From assembly GCF_921293095.1 (NCBI RefSeq), contig NW_025791658.1:4712001-4776000 (forward strand): a stretch of 64,000 nt of DNA, read 5' to 3'. This DNA is from Ischnura elegans (lineage: Eukaryota > Arthropoda > Insecta > Odonata > Coenagrionidae). The position numbers and the translations under genes were made by a program. Below, piece by piece: positions 11,400 to 24,209 of this stretch; the stretch's first letter is position 1; each line of letters starts with the position of its first letter. Below the pieces are notes generated by a model. The model saw only the letters and a program-made list of their open reading frames with translations, had not been told where the DNA came from and did not search any database.

Positions 11400-14300
11400 G
11401 TGCATCATCGCTAAGGAATTCATTTCGACGACAAGTAGGCCTATGTGCCAGTTGAAAAATATTGTCTTTACCTTCGCTGTGCCCTCTCGGCCGGTAAACT
11501 TGGGGATATTTTCAATTGGGGCGTGGGGATCCCTTTTCCGCTACGTGTACGAATAAAAAAGGGAAACGCGCCTTGCCAGTTACCTCTTTGGGTGGCGTGG
11601 AGAAACTGGTGTACACTCATTCAAACTATGAATTTCAGCTTCACTGGAGAAAGGCAGTGATTGCTTCATATTATATAGCAGTGAAGAGGCCTGCGGCACA
11701 CAGGATGTACGAGACGGGGCGGGGTGGGGGGAAAGTTTCGGGGGGGGCCTAGGGGGGGCGGGGACGGGGGGGCACTTGCAAAAACCGTGACAAGACAGCG
11801 AAAGGGGAAAATCCGCATATTTACAGGAATTGCAGCTTCACTGGAAAAATGCCGTGATTGCTTAATATTAGCAGTGAAGAGGGCGGAATATTTAAACGAT
11901 ATTATAGTACTTGTGTGGACCTCTATTTTTATATTCTTATTTCCTGAAAAACATTGCACAGCTTTACGTCAATCAATTTATAATTGCATTAACTCTTTCC
12001 ATTAAATAACATCATTTTGTATCCATTCCTCATTTTCAATCATTTTCTTCTAAGCAGGCTGTTTCCTTCTCCCTTTCCTTCGATGATATTCATTTTCCAG
12101 TCTCATTTTAACCAGTGTATCCGTAGAGATCTCCTGTCTTTCCTTCTTTCTAGTATTTTTAGATATTAGCCTGATAGACTTTGGACGTACCTTCTCTGGG
12201 GGTGACAACATTGCCCTCTAAAACGAAGTTTTCACCCCGGGATGTCCTGGGCTTTCGAGATTCTTCTCGGGTTCTAAATGAAATTCTAAAAGTGCAACAA
12301 ACTGATCTTCGACATTGGCTTGTGCAAGGTGTTTGTCATTAGAAATGACATTAAATACAATTATTTTTCCTACATTGTACCCACCAACTCTGCCTCTTGT
12401 TGTTCTCTCTGCTGAGTGGTTACTTGGCCATTCCCAGTTACAATATTACTAGTTCAAAGGGCCAAACACACAAGCTAATGGCTGCGGTTTGTCACTCCAG
12501 TGAGGTGGCAAAGTAAACATTACCACCCCAATCATTTTTACTAACTCGATAGCATCAACAGAAATATGTGATTCATGGTTGTGTGCAATTAGCTATGCAG
12601 TATCATTTTTAGAACACTTTGCATGATCGATGAAATGCTTTATAATCAGTAAATATTAATGGATAGTCGTTATCCAGATGGGTTTGCGTCACCTGCTCAT
12701 CTCATAAGTCAAGCAGTATTTTTGGGAGGAATTTCACTCTAGATAACACAAAAAATGAAGGAATTATATTAACCTGAGCATTTATAATGTTGCATAATGT
12801 CATCGAGGATCCTCTTTTACAGCGGAGGTGACTTCACCCACTTGCGTTTCATCTTTTCGAGCTATCACTTTCCCTTGGATTTGAACGATAGTGGAAGCAC
12901 TTTCATCATGATTCATTCTTGATTTATATTTTTCGAGAAAGGAACAAGAACATTTTTCGCAAAACGCCTGTATAAACAATTTATGACCGCGGACGTTTAC
13001 TGCTTTCAAAGTCGTTGGGAGAATGGGGTTCCGCATTAATTTCTAACCTTTTCGTTGTTTATTTTATCATTGAAATGATTTCGCTACGGATTTCCAGTAA
13101 ATACATATCTTTGTGCATCCTTTTTCTACTTCGTGCATTTCTCCTCATCCACTGTATTTCGTTTCGGAAGTTTTAGGGGACACTTCAAGCAAATTTTTAA
13201 ATTATTGCGCTTTTATTTTTGTTTAAAACGGAAGTTAATATTTTGAATCTACTTTCATTGATTGGAAGTTTCGGAAATTCTTAAAGTATCCATCAACTGT
13301 TAATTTATCATTTACGTAACGGAAATGGAAAGGTTCGGCAAAAAATATGCATGCTTACTTCCATTCCCATAAACAGTTGAAAATTATTCGATACACTTCC
13401 TTTCCACCGTGTGATGAGCATGTAGGAATCCAATTGCATGCTGTATATTCGTGATTTATAAACCCCTACCAAGCATACCAGAGGTGTCTTATACTGCAGC
13501 TGTTCCGTGGTTGTCAGCCGCCATGACTCCTCCCACGGAAGGCGGGGTTTAGGTGGTGGGAGCTACGTCACACGTCCGTCCGGCGTATAGTGGGAAGGTT
13601 TTAAGGTTTAGGAAAAACCGCAAGTAATACATTTCACTCAAAATAGTTGAAATACTTAAGTTTTTTCTTCGATGAAAAATGCCCCACTCTGCCCCAGGCA
13701 GGGACAGGCTTGCGTTGGTCAACAAAATACAAATTTTAAATTAATTGAGGGCAAAAAATGAATTTATATACATTAATAGGTTAAATATATATGCAAGCGA
13801 GCATATTTATCAATGAAATTATTATTCAAGATACATGCGCGGATGAAAAATATTAAGTCATGTTATTATCAATTTTAAATCACTGCTTGCAATTATTTTC
13901 ATCAAAATTTCATTATTTTAATGGCTTAAGTCCTTTGAATTTAGTGACTTTATTCTAAAATTAATGCTTTTCCTTCCATTTCCAATCCCCTTCCGTAGGC
14001 CTTTCATATAAAAATCTTTAATTTTCATGACATTTTACCGCTCATTTTTCAACATTTTCTTCTTAGCAGCCTGTTTCTTCTCCCTCTCCTTTGATGATAT
14101 TCATTTTTCAATCTCTTTTTAACCAGTGACGATCGATTTTCAGTTATGATTACAGCATACCGGTCACTTTGATTTTATTTTATTTGAATTTGTATAAATT
14201 GGAATAAGTTTTGAAAATATAAGTATGGTTTCAGTATACGTATTTCGGATAAAATATCCATGGAGAAATGAATTATCTTGAATGGAACGTCGTTGAATTT

Positions 14301-15290
14301 TCACTGTTAAAAATTTAATTTATCTAGAGAACAGCTATATACTCGGACGGGATGGTAACGTGACTTTTAGATACATTGTCGATTGAAAAATGAGCTAAAT
14401 TATATAAAAGAAATCAACTGCCATCGTGTTGCAAAAATAGTTTCTTGAGATTAGCAAAGGTGATCACGTGGCCGCAACCACAATCTATTCCCTACTTATG
14501 TGTTTATAAGTAAAACTAAATGAAAGAAAAGTAACTACGCATTCAATTATTAAACAGTAAATATCCAATATTGTCACACGACGCTTACTGCTTTCATCGT
14601 AATCATGCCATCAAGTAGTAACTCGAACCGTGTCTCTGTGATGAGAAATACCGATTTCGTTCAGTTTGCAAAAATTCCTCCTGCATGTACCGGACACGTG
14701 CATGTACCTGCGTATTGCTGAAATGAAACCTATGGCGTTAATACTTAGGACCCTGATGTCAATTCCTTGCGCTGCAGTTTACTTCATAAAATCTGCCATG
14801 CCCTGCAGCTATACCAATAAGAGTAATTTTTCCGACAACGTCATGTACTATCAATGTTGTATCCTATATTTCGAGATAAACTATGCTAATTACGCAATGG
14901 TTCTTTTTTTGCCTTCATGTCGGAGTCGCAGACGCCTAAATGGACGATCGATATTGAATTATGGTTAAAGTACACCGGTGATATTGATGTCATTTTACTT
15001 GAATTACGATAAATTGGAATAATTATCGGAAATATAAATTTACTTTTACCATTCGTATTTCGGAGAAAATAGTCATGGATAAAGAATTATCTGGAAAGGA
15101 ACGTCGTCGATTTTTCACAGTTAAAATTTTTATTTCCTTTGGGAGAAGGTATATAATCTGACGGGATGGTAACGTGATTTTTAGATACTTTATTATTTGA
15201 AAAATGACATGTATTTCTTCTTATCGTCTGTATTTCCCTCCGGGCCTCCTCTGTTTACGTGAAACAGATATGTGTATAATTGTTCATTGA
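11400..15290. repeat. Diverged repeats related to the 15-27 kb array; no genes
   Basis: A G-rich patch (11715-11775) generates spurious ORFs on both strands. The block at 12890-13180 matches the array's 'cgcttactgctttcagattcgttggga' and 'gctacggatttcc' segments. Bases 12010-12130 and 13985-14125 are related copies (tcttcttagcagnctgtttc). Bases 14140-14420 and 14960-15210 form a direct duplication at roughly 75% identity. The 100-residue ORF at 14666-14968 has no recognisable motif. Confidence 0.45.
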
Positions 15291-18200
15291 ACCTAAATTT
15301 TAATCTTGGAATTGCGTTCCTCCATTCATCATGAGAAATCTTAAATTTTAAACGAAGTTATAACATCAATATCAGCCCAAGTAAGCGTCAAAATTACTCA
15401 CGTTGACATAAGGGCGGAAATTTATAAAAACGTAATAATCGATCGCAAAACTTCGTTAAATAATTGTTATCGCTGCTCTGAAGACGAACGATACCATTCT
15501 TGTTTCACATTTCTCGAGAAACGAACACAACTGTACTTCGCTGAAGGGATGACTAAACAATAACTGACCGCCGACCCAACCCAAACTGCCCGTGTGGTCG
15601 TTCACAGACCCCGTTGACTGCAATGCCCCGGGGCGATTACCTCCCAAGAGGGAGTAATCCCCCCCCTTAACGGCCTTCATCTTTATGTGAAATAGCTATG
15701 TGGCTAATTGTTGATTGAACTTTAATTTCATTCTTTGAATTGTATTCCTCGATTCATTATGAGAAATCTCAAATTTTGAACGAAGTTCTACCGACAATAT
15801 TAGCGACAGTAAGCAGTAAATTTATTCATGTTGACTTCAGGGCGGAAATGGGTAAAATCGTTAAAATTGATCGCAGAACTTCGTTTAAAAATTGTTATGG
15901 CTGCTTTGAAGATGAACAATGGCATTCATGATTTACATTTTTCGATGAACGAACTATAATTTATCTCGCAAAACTACTGGATAAACAATTCGTCACGGCC
16001 GGCCCACGAGCCCTTGGGGTTCGTTCACGGACCTGCGATACAGGTACCTGCTCAGCCCTCGGGCGATTTCACCATAATACCCCCGTTACGCTCTTGCGTT
16101 ATGGCCTGCTTATCTTATATCAAATAAATATGTGGATAGTTGTCCAGTAAACGTAAATTGCAGACTTGCAATCGAATTCCTCGTTTAATTATGAGAATTT
16201 CGAAACTTTGAACGACGTTCTAACGTCAATTTTAACGTTTAAAAGCAAGAACATTTTCCATATTGACGCTACGGCGGTACACCACATAAAGGTTGATAGT
16301 TACATTATAATTTTTTTTAGTGTAAGCGCTACTCTTAACACGAACAATTCCATCCTTGAGTTATCTTTTTCTAGAAGGGAACATGTAAATATTTCGCAAA
16401 ACTCCTGGATTGACAATTTATGAGCGCGGAGGCTTTCAGCTTTCAGAGTCGTTGGGAGACAGGGGTTACGAATTACTTTCTAACCTTTTCGATGTTTATT
16501 TCATCTATATAATTATTTCGCTACGGATTTCCTATAAATACATATCTTTGTGCATGCTCTTCCTATGTCATGTATTTCTTCTTATCCTCTGTATTTCATC
16601 TTCGAATTACTTGGGGACACTTCATGCCAATTTCAAAAAAAACCCTGACAAGAATTCCAAAGGTGAAATTCCGCATATTTTCATTTTTCACATACACATT
16701 TAAAACTCCACGTGGCGGTAACCCATTTTTCGTCGCAAGCGAAAGGGGTTTTTCCTTTCCGAGGGCTCAAACTCAACAAAGAGCAGATGGAGTGTTCAAT
16801 GACCTTGCCGGCGCGGCGCGGATTAGGGGTGTCCGTTGGGCCGGGGCGGCCGCCCACCATTGCGAATTCCCTAACCCGGCGTAGACTGGGGTTTTCCACG
16901 TTTTTGAATGTGGAGGAGGGGTGGTGGGAGATGCTTTCTCTGAGGCGGGTACACCTGCATAAAGGATATGCCCTAAACATGAAACACATTGCCGACAAAC
17001 ACATTCCCCAATACGATATGGGCCCCCCAATATTTTTATAAGTCGGCGCCCCTGATTTATGCTGATCAGATTATCTAATAAATATTTACGTGTTTCCTCA
17101 GATATGTATATGATGACACAATGAATTTGCTAACTCTGTATTTTGTCTTTGCAATTACTTTTATTGAATTGCATCTTCGTGGAAATGTCTCCTTCCCTAC
17201 GGGCCTCCTCTGTTTACGTGAAAGAACTAAGTGGATAATTGTTCATTGAACCTAAACTTTCATCTTGAAATTACGTTCCTCCATTCATCATGAGAAATCT
17301 TAAAATTTAAACGAAGTTATAACGTCAATATCAGCCCAAGTAAGCGTCAAAATTACTCACGTTGACATAAGGGCGGAAATTTATAAAAACGTTATAATTG
17401 ATCGCAGAACTTCGTTCAAAAATTGTTATCGCTGCTCTGAAGACGAACAATACCATTCTTGTTTCACATTTCTCGAGAAACGAACACAACTTTATTTCGC
17501 TAAAGGGATGAATAAACAATAACTGACCGCCGACCCAACCCACACTGCTCGTGTGGTCGTTCACAGACCCCGTTGACTGGAAGGGCCCGGGGCGATTACT
17601 TCCCAAGAGGGAGTAATCCCCGCCCTTAACGGCCTTCTTTCATTATGTGAAATAGATATGTGGCTAATTGTTGATTGAACTTTAATTTCATTCTTTGAAT
17701 TGTATTCCTCGATTCATTATGAGAAATCTCAAATTTTGAACGAAGTTCTACCGACAATATTAGCGACAGTAAGCAGTAAATTTATTCATGTTGACTTCAG
17801 GGCGGAAATGGGTAAAATCGTTAAAATTGATCGCAGAACTTCGTTTAAAAATTGTTATGGCTGCTTTGAAGATGAACAATGGCATTCATGATTTACATTT
17901 TTCGATAAACGAACTATAATTTATCTCGCAAAACCACTGGATAAACAATTCGTCACGGCCGGCCCACGACCCTCTGGGCTTCGTTCACAGACCTGCGATA
18001 CAGGTACCTGCTCAGCCCTTGGCGATTCCACCGTAATACCCCTGTTACGCTCCTGCGTTATGGCCTGCTTACCTTATATCAAATATCTATGTGGATAATT
18101 GTCCAGTAAACGTAAATTGCAGACTTGCAATCGAAGTCCTCGTTTAATTATGAGAATTTTGAAACTTTGAACGACGTTCTAACGTCAATTTCAACCTATA

Positions 18201-20400
18201 TAAGCAAGAACATTTTCCTTATTGACGCTCCGGCGGAACACCATACAAAGATTGACAGTTACATTATAATTTTTTTAGTGTAAGCGCTACTCTTAACACC
18301 AACAATTCCATCCTTGAGTTATCTTTTTCTAGAAGGGAACATGTAAATATTTCTCAAAACTCCTGGATGGACAGTTTATGAGCGCGGAGGCTTTCCGCTT
18401 TCAGAGTCGTTGGGAGACAGGGGTTACGAATTACTTTCTAACCTTTTCGATGTTTATTTTATCTATATAATTATTTCGCTACGGATTTCCTATAAATACA
18501 TATCTTTGTGCATGCTCTTCCTATGTCATGTATTTCTTCTTATCCTCTGTATTTCATCTTCGAATTACTTGGGGACACTTCATGCCAATTTTTAAAAAAA
18601 CCCTGCGTTCCTCCATTCATCATGAGATATCTTAAATTTTAAACGAAGTTATAACGTTAATATCAGCCCAAGTAAGCGTCAAAATTACTCACGTTGAATT
18701 AAGGGCGGAAATTTATAAAAACGTTTAATTGATCGCAAAACTTCGTTAAATATTTGTTATCGCTACTCTGAAGACGAACGATACCATTCTTGTTTCACAT
18801 TTCTCGAGAAACGAACACAACTGTACTTCGCTGAAGGGATGACTAAACAATAACTGACCGCCGACCCAACCCACACTTCCCGTGTGGTCGTTCACAAACC
18901 CCGATGACTGGAATGCCCCGGGGCGATTACCTCCCAAGAGGGAGTAATCCCCGCCCTTAAGGGCCTTCTTTCTTTATGTGAAATGGCTATGTGGCTAATT
19001 GTTGATTGAACTATAATTTCATTCTTGGAATTGTATTCCTCGATTCATTATGAGAAATCTCAAATTTTGAACGAAGTTCTACCGACAATATTAGCGACAG
19101 TAAGCAGTAAATTTATTCATGTTGACTTCAGGGCGGAAATGGGTAAAATCGTTAAAATTGATCGCAGAACTTCGTTTAAAAATTGTTATGGCTGCTTTGA
19201 AGATGAACAATGGCATTCATGATTTACAGTTTTAGAGAAACGAACAATAATTTATCTCGCAAAACTACTGGATAAACAATTCGTCACGGCCGGCCCACGA
19301 GCCCTTGGGGTTCGTTCACGGACCTGCGATACAGGTACCTGCTCAGCCCTCGGGCGATTTCACCATAATACCCCCGTTACGCTCTTGCGTTATGGCCTGC
19401 TTATCTTATATCAAATATATATGTGGATAGTTGTCCAGTAAACGTAAATTGCAGACTTGCAATCGAATTCCTCGTTTAATTATGAGAATTTAGAAACTTT
19501 GAACGACGTTCTAACGTCAATTTTAACGTTTAAAAGCAAGAACATTTTCCATATTGACGCTACGGCGGTACACCACATAAAGGTTGATAGTTACATTATA
19601 ATTCTTTTAGTGTAAGCGCTACTCTTAACACGAACAATTCCATCCTTGAGTTATCTTTTTCTAGAAGGGAACATGTAAATATTTCGCAAAACTCCTGGAT
19701 GGACAGTTTATGAGCGCGGAGGCTTTCCGCTTTCAGAGTCGTTGGGAGACAGGGGTTACGAATTACTTTCTAACCTTTTCGATGTTTATTTTTATCTATA
19801 TAATTATTTCGCTACGGATTTCCTATAAATACATATCTTTGTGCATGCTCTTCCAATGTCATGTATTGCTTCTTATCGTCTGCATTTCATCTTCGAATTA
19901 CTTGGGGACACTTCATGCCAATTTTAAAAAACACCCTGACAAGAATTCCAAGGGTGAAATTCCGCATATTTTCATTTTTCACATACACATTTAAAACTCC
20001 ACGTGGCGGTAACCCATTTTTCGTCGGAAGCGAAAGGGGTTTTTCCTTTCCGAGGGCTCAAACTCAACAAAGAGCCGATGGAGTGTTCAATGACCTTGCC
20101 GGCGCGGCGCGGATTAGGGGTGTCCGTTGGGCCGGGGCGGCCGCCCGCCATTGCGAAATCCCTAACCCGGCATGGACTGGAGTTTTCCAAGTTTTTGAAT
20201 GGGGAGGAGGGGTGGTGGGAGATGCTTTCTCTGAGGCGGGTACACCTGCATAAGGAGATATGCCCTGAACATGAAACACATTGCCGACAAACACATTCCC
20301 CAATACAATGCAACCTACTTAATGCAATTACAATATTTAATCACCAACGACATAGCAGCGTAGAGTTATTAATCACATTCACAGTAACTCAGCAGTAGAA
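15290..20400. repeat. Higher-order tandem array of ~430-bp monomers (A-B-C, with a GC-rich D block)
   Basis: Monomers share an ancestral plan: 'attcctcNattcattatgagaaat', 'gaacgaagttctaacg', 'gatcgcagaacttcgttnaaaaattg', then a GC-rich ~120-bp tail. Anchors fall at about 15439 (A), 15868 (B), 16290 (C); 17400, 17828, 18250; 18730, 19159, 19580, giving spacings of about 421-429 within each A-B-C set. B copies are almost identical between sets, while A, B and C differ strongly from one another. After some C monomers comes a GC-rich D block (16681-17010, 19980-20310, and again 24770-25110). Confidence 0.75.
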
Positions 20401-21660
20401 CATATTATCAAACAGTAACTGTTGAAATCCGCCTATAATTAAAAATGGGACTTTTAGCTGTAATTAATTTTTCTTCGTCATAATTGGAATGCGTGGAAAG
20501 GAATACATCTTCACCCATTGACGGACGTCCGAGAACCCTAGGGCTGTTGTTAGTTACGCAAGGATTTATGCTGATCAGATTATTTAATTCATATTTACGT
20601 GTTTCCTCAGATATGTATTTGAAGACACAATGGGAGTATCAAAGGTGCGTCACGGTAGAGGTCGAATCCCCAGACTGAAAAGGTTGACAAAACCTCACCC
20701 ACCCTATGTCCCGTTCTCCATACTTTGGACCATGGATAGCTCAATACACCCGAATACCATAAAATGTCCGAGACAATATTTGTGGAGCCGAAGTGTCACC
20801 CTCCATCTGTTGCAAGACTTTGCCAAATAATAGTACATACGGAAAACGTGACAACTTATTGTTTTTTATTATTCGACATGTACACATAATATTACTTATT
20901 TAATTACAATTACTTTACGAAATTGTTACATGCTTATCAACGCATATAATACGCATACTCAAACTCGTGCCTAAATAACATGTAATGGAAGATAAGAAGA
21001 CTTGCACGAAGAGTTTTAAGACAATATAGCACAGCTACGCCAAATGAAGGAAAGGTGGTAACAATTATTAAATATCAACTAAGCTGCATGTTTACACTTT
21101 CATAGGTTGATAATTGCGTATATATGACTACAAAAATGTTTGATAAAATCATATCATGCCAATAAATTGCAGTTGCACTAAAAAAAGGCTGTGGCTGCTT
21201 ACTAATTGCAGCTAAGGGGACGGAATATTTTAAGCGATATTACATTACGTGTATGGATCTTTGTTTCCATATTGCGATTTCCTGAAAAGCATTGCAGAGC
21301 TTTTAAACATTCAATTCATAATTGCGATAATTCTTTCAAATGAATAAAATCATTTTGTGTCCATTCCTTGTTCTATAACATTCGTAGACAATTACTTTAC
21401 CATAATGTTGCATGCATAGACAGCTAACGATGTCGTGTTGAAGTCAGGACGAAAATGGATCAAAACGTTAAAATTGATCCCAGATCTTCGTTTAAAAATT
21501 GTAATCGCTCTTCGTAAGACAAACAATACCATTCTTGATTTATATTTTTTTCGAGAAAGGAACAAGAACATTTTTCGAAAATACGCATGCATAAATAATT
21601 AATGACCGCGGACGCTTACTGCTTTCAGATTCGTTGGGAGACAGGGTTTTCGAATTAATT
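19420..21660 (+). repeat. Segmental duplication, copy 1
   Basis: Nearly collinear with 24210-26460 at an offset of about 4.79-4.80 kb, with only scattered substitutions and small indels. It spans a C monomer, the D block and ~1.3 kb of AT-rich sequence containing a further degenerate monomer (anchor about 21477, gatcccagatcttcgt). Confidence 0.75.
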
Positions 21661-21849
21661 TATAATCTTTTCGTTCCTCATTTTATTATTAAAATGATTT
21701 TGCTATTTCTGTGTTTTGTAATTGCAATTACTTTTATTGAATTGCATCTTCGTGGAAATGTTTTCCCCCGTACCATTTCTTGATTTTTATTTCATCCATT
21801 ACTTTCTACGTTGGAACTTACTTTCATAATTCCATCCATCTCACCGGGC

Positions 21850-22210
21850 TGCCTGAATTATTCGGGTTAGGTAGCATGGACTCTTCTGGCGGATGGCAGG
21901 GGAGGCCGAGATTGGTTGGCTGTAGTGGGGATAGGGCGTGGAATGGGTGCTTTTCAACTCGCAGGGGGTGGGGGATGTGTTGAGCGTGGCACGTGAGGGC
22001 AGTGCGTCACTTCCAAATCAGTACTCGAGAGAAACGCATCCTTTGTGCCTGTGTCCTCTCATTTCCATTGAGTGAAGTGAACTTCTCTGTGGGGTAAATA
22101 CCTGCAGTTGCCTTTTCCAGGAACATCCATCAGATTCTTCCGTGTGAGAAGGGACGTGTCTTGGGGCTGCAAATCACCGCACTGATTCCTGGTAAGTACA
22201 ACGATTTCTC
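21850..22210 (+). promoter_or_regulatory. Candidate promoter/5' non-coding exon ending in a splice donor
   Basis: A GC-rich island in AT-rich DNA contains an arthropod-type initiator TCAGT at 22019. A strong splice-donor match CTG|GTAAGTA lies at about 22188-22197, followed by a T-rich tract. It is absent from the other copy of the surrounding repeat. This is motif-level evidence only. Confidence 0.25.
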
Positions 22211-22974
22211 TCTTTTTTATTATTGCTGTGGTTGCCACGTTCCGTTTGGCGAAGAAATTATACCTCCTCCGATTTTGTCGCCCGCGATTCCGAGATATGT
22301 ACTTCACTGTGGAAATTCTTTTCCACTTCATGTAGTTCGACGTTGCGATGTTACTTTCTGCTACTTGCGCGAGAAATTTCTTCGCTTTCATAATTTTCCA
22401 TTTCAATGAGTTGACGACCGAACTTAGGTTGTTCTATTCAATCAAATGTACGACGAACTACTTCATGTGATAACCATACTTACCACTACCGATAAATAGA
22501 TGATGATAATAGCAGATTTTTCATGGCTAAATTGCGTTTTGCAGTCATTGGTAACGAAGCAGATTGCCTTACAATGCAATGAGTACATAAAAAACAAATA
22601 CTACAGCTGTGAGCTCGTCGCAATGAAATGAATCGATTCAAAGGCAGTACTCCTGTAATCCTGGAACAAATAGCATTCCACTGCGTACCGGTTGTAGATC
22701 GTTGAGACAATAAATCATTACCACTTGCGGAAAATAAAAAAAAGTCAATATTGTAACGCGCTTGCTTATCTCCTTCATCTATGCATGCAAATACGATGGT
22801 GAAGCGAAATTCACCAGGTCATCTGGTTTTAAATAAATAAAAGATCGTACCAGTTTTCCACATTTTCAACTGCGTACTAAGTGTTTCCGCTCACTGACCC
22901 GTTATCTGGTATGAGGCACTGCAGAGTCGAGGCAATAGGGAAAGATACTATTAGGTACGGTAAAAAATTTGATT

Positions 22975-24075
22975 GAAACTATGAAACTAGTGTGGTGGGA
23001 GTATTTATCTTAAATATCCTACACTTTGATGTTTATTATTAAGCACTTCATTTCCTTTGCCAACCTACTTGATACATATATTTCTTCAAATATTTTCATA
23101 TTTCATGACATGGTCATTTGTACGAAAGAGTTTGGTAAAAAAATTAATCCATTCCATATGATTGTGAGTTCGGTAACTTTAATCGAAGTTACCATTCCTT
23201 TAACGTAGGTGATTCGTTGTTTGGTTTTTATTATAAAACTCCATATTGTTATGGTTTAATATGGTTTGGTGGCATTTACAGCTTCGTAACTTTGCGAACG
23301 GTCAGTCGTTCCCATCTCCTGTGCAACAACACAGAATTACAGTGGAAAGATTCTTGAACAGGTCTTACATAAAAGATAGATTGCTATAAATGAATTTGTT
23401 TTCATTATTTGGGATGGCGACAACGTCTTCATTGGCTTTATGTTCATGTTTCCATTTATTTCGTCTTTAAAATCCTTGTAATCGCTGCTTCTATGACGAC
23501 GAACAATGCCATTTTTGAGTTACATTTTCCGATAAACTAACAAAAATTTAATTTGGTAAACGCATGCACGGAAAAAAAATTTGTTTAAAACTATCGAACT
23601 GGTGTGATAGGGAGTATTTCTGTTAAATATACTTCAATTTTGATGCAAATTACTTAGCACTTGATTCATTTTACCAAACGCTATCGTGAGCCTTTCATAT
23701 ATTCCATCAAACATTTTGGTATAGCGTAATTTGGTCAATTGCACGAAAGAGTTTGGTAAAAATAACTGAATTAATTTAATACGATTCTGAGTTTTGTAAC
23801 TTTCTTCGAAGTTATGCTTAACTCTACGAAGGTGATTGCTTGTTTGGTAAAAATTATCAAACATGCAAATTTGGTTTAATAGAATTTAATAAGCGTCCCG
23901 TAATCTATCGAACGGTCTGTTGTACCTCTTTTGTTTATGCGAATGCACATTTTCAGTTGAAAGAGTCTAAAACAGGCCTTACATAAAACATAGGTTGGTA
24001 GAAATGATATTATTTCCATTATTTGTGATGGCGATAACGTTTCCATTTTAATTACGTTCATTTTTCTGTTGGCTC
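22975..24075 (+). repeat. Old direct duplication (22975-23430 and 23588-24075)
   Basis: The two halves share an order of motifs: gaaagagtttggtaaaaa, ggtgattcgttgtttggt / ggtgattgcttgtttggt, cttacataaaa and tttgggatggcgacaacg / tttgtgatggcgataacg. A degenerate array monomer (23456-23580) lies between them. No coding. Confidence 0.55.
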
Positions 24076-24209
24076 CTGCTTTATATTACAATGGTTTCCG
24101 AAAGCTGGTGCATCAAAGACAATGATTGAATAGCGTATTCTCTTGGATATTAAAGCTGTGAGGAAATGTTTGTTTATTTTGACACATTAAAGCCTGCTTA
24201 CCTTATGTC

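Noticed and set aside
11516-12005. ORFs around the G-rich patch
   Set aside because: Low-complexity G/C runs open both strands; no protein features.
14666-14968. 100-residue ORF
   Set aside because: No recognisable domain, unremarkable composition, lies among diverged repeats.
16570-17041. Several overlapping ORFs on both strands
   Set aside because: Shadow frames of the GC-rich D block; no family motif.
22059-22409. 115-residue minus and 82-residue plus ORFs
   Set aside because: They overlap antisense, have no motif, and coincide with the candidate splice-donor region.
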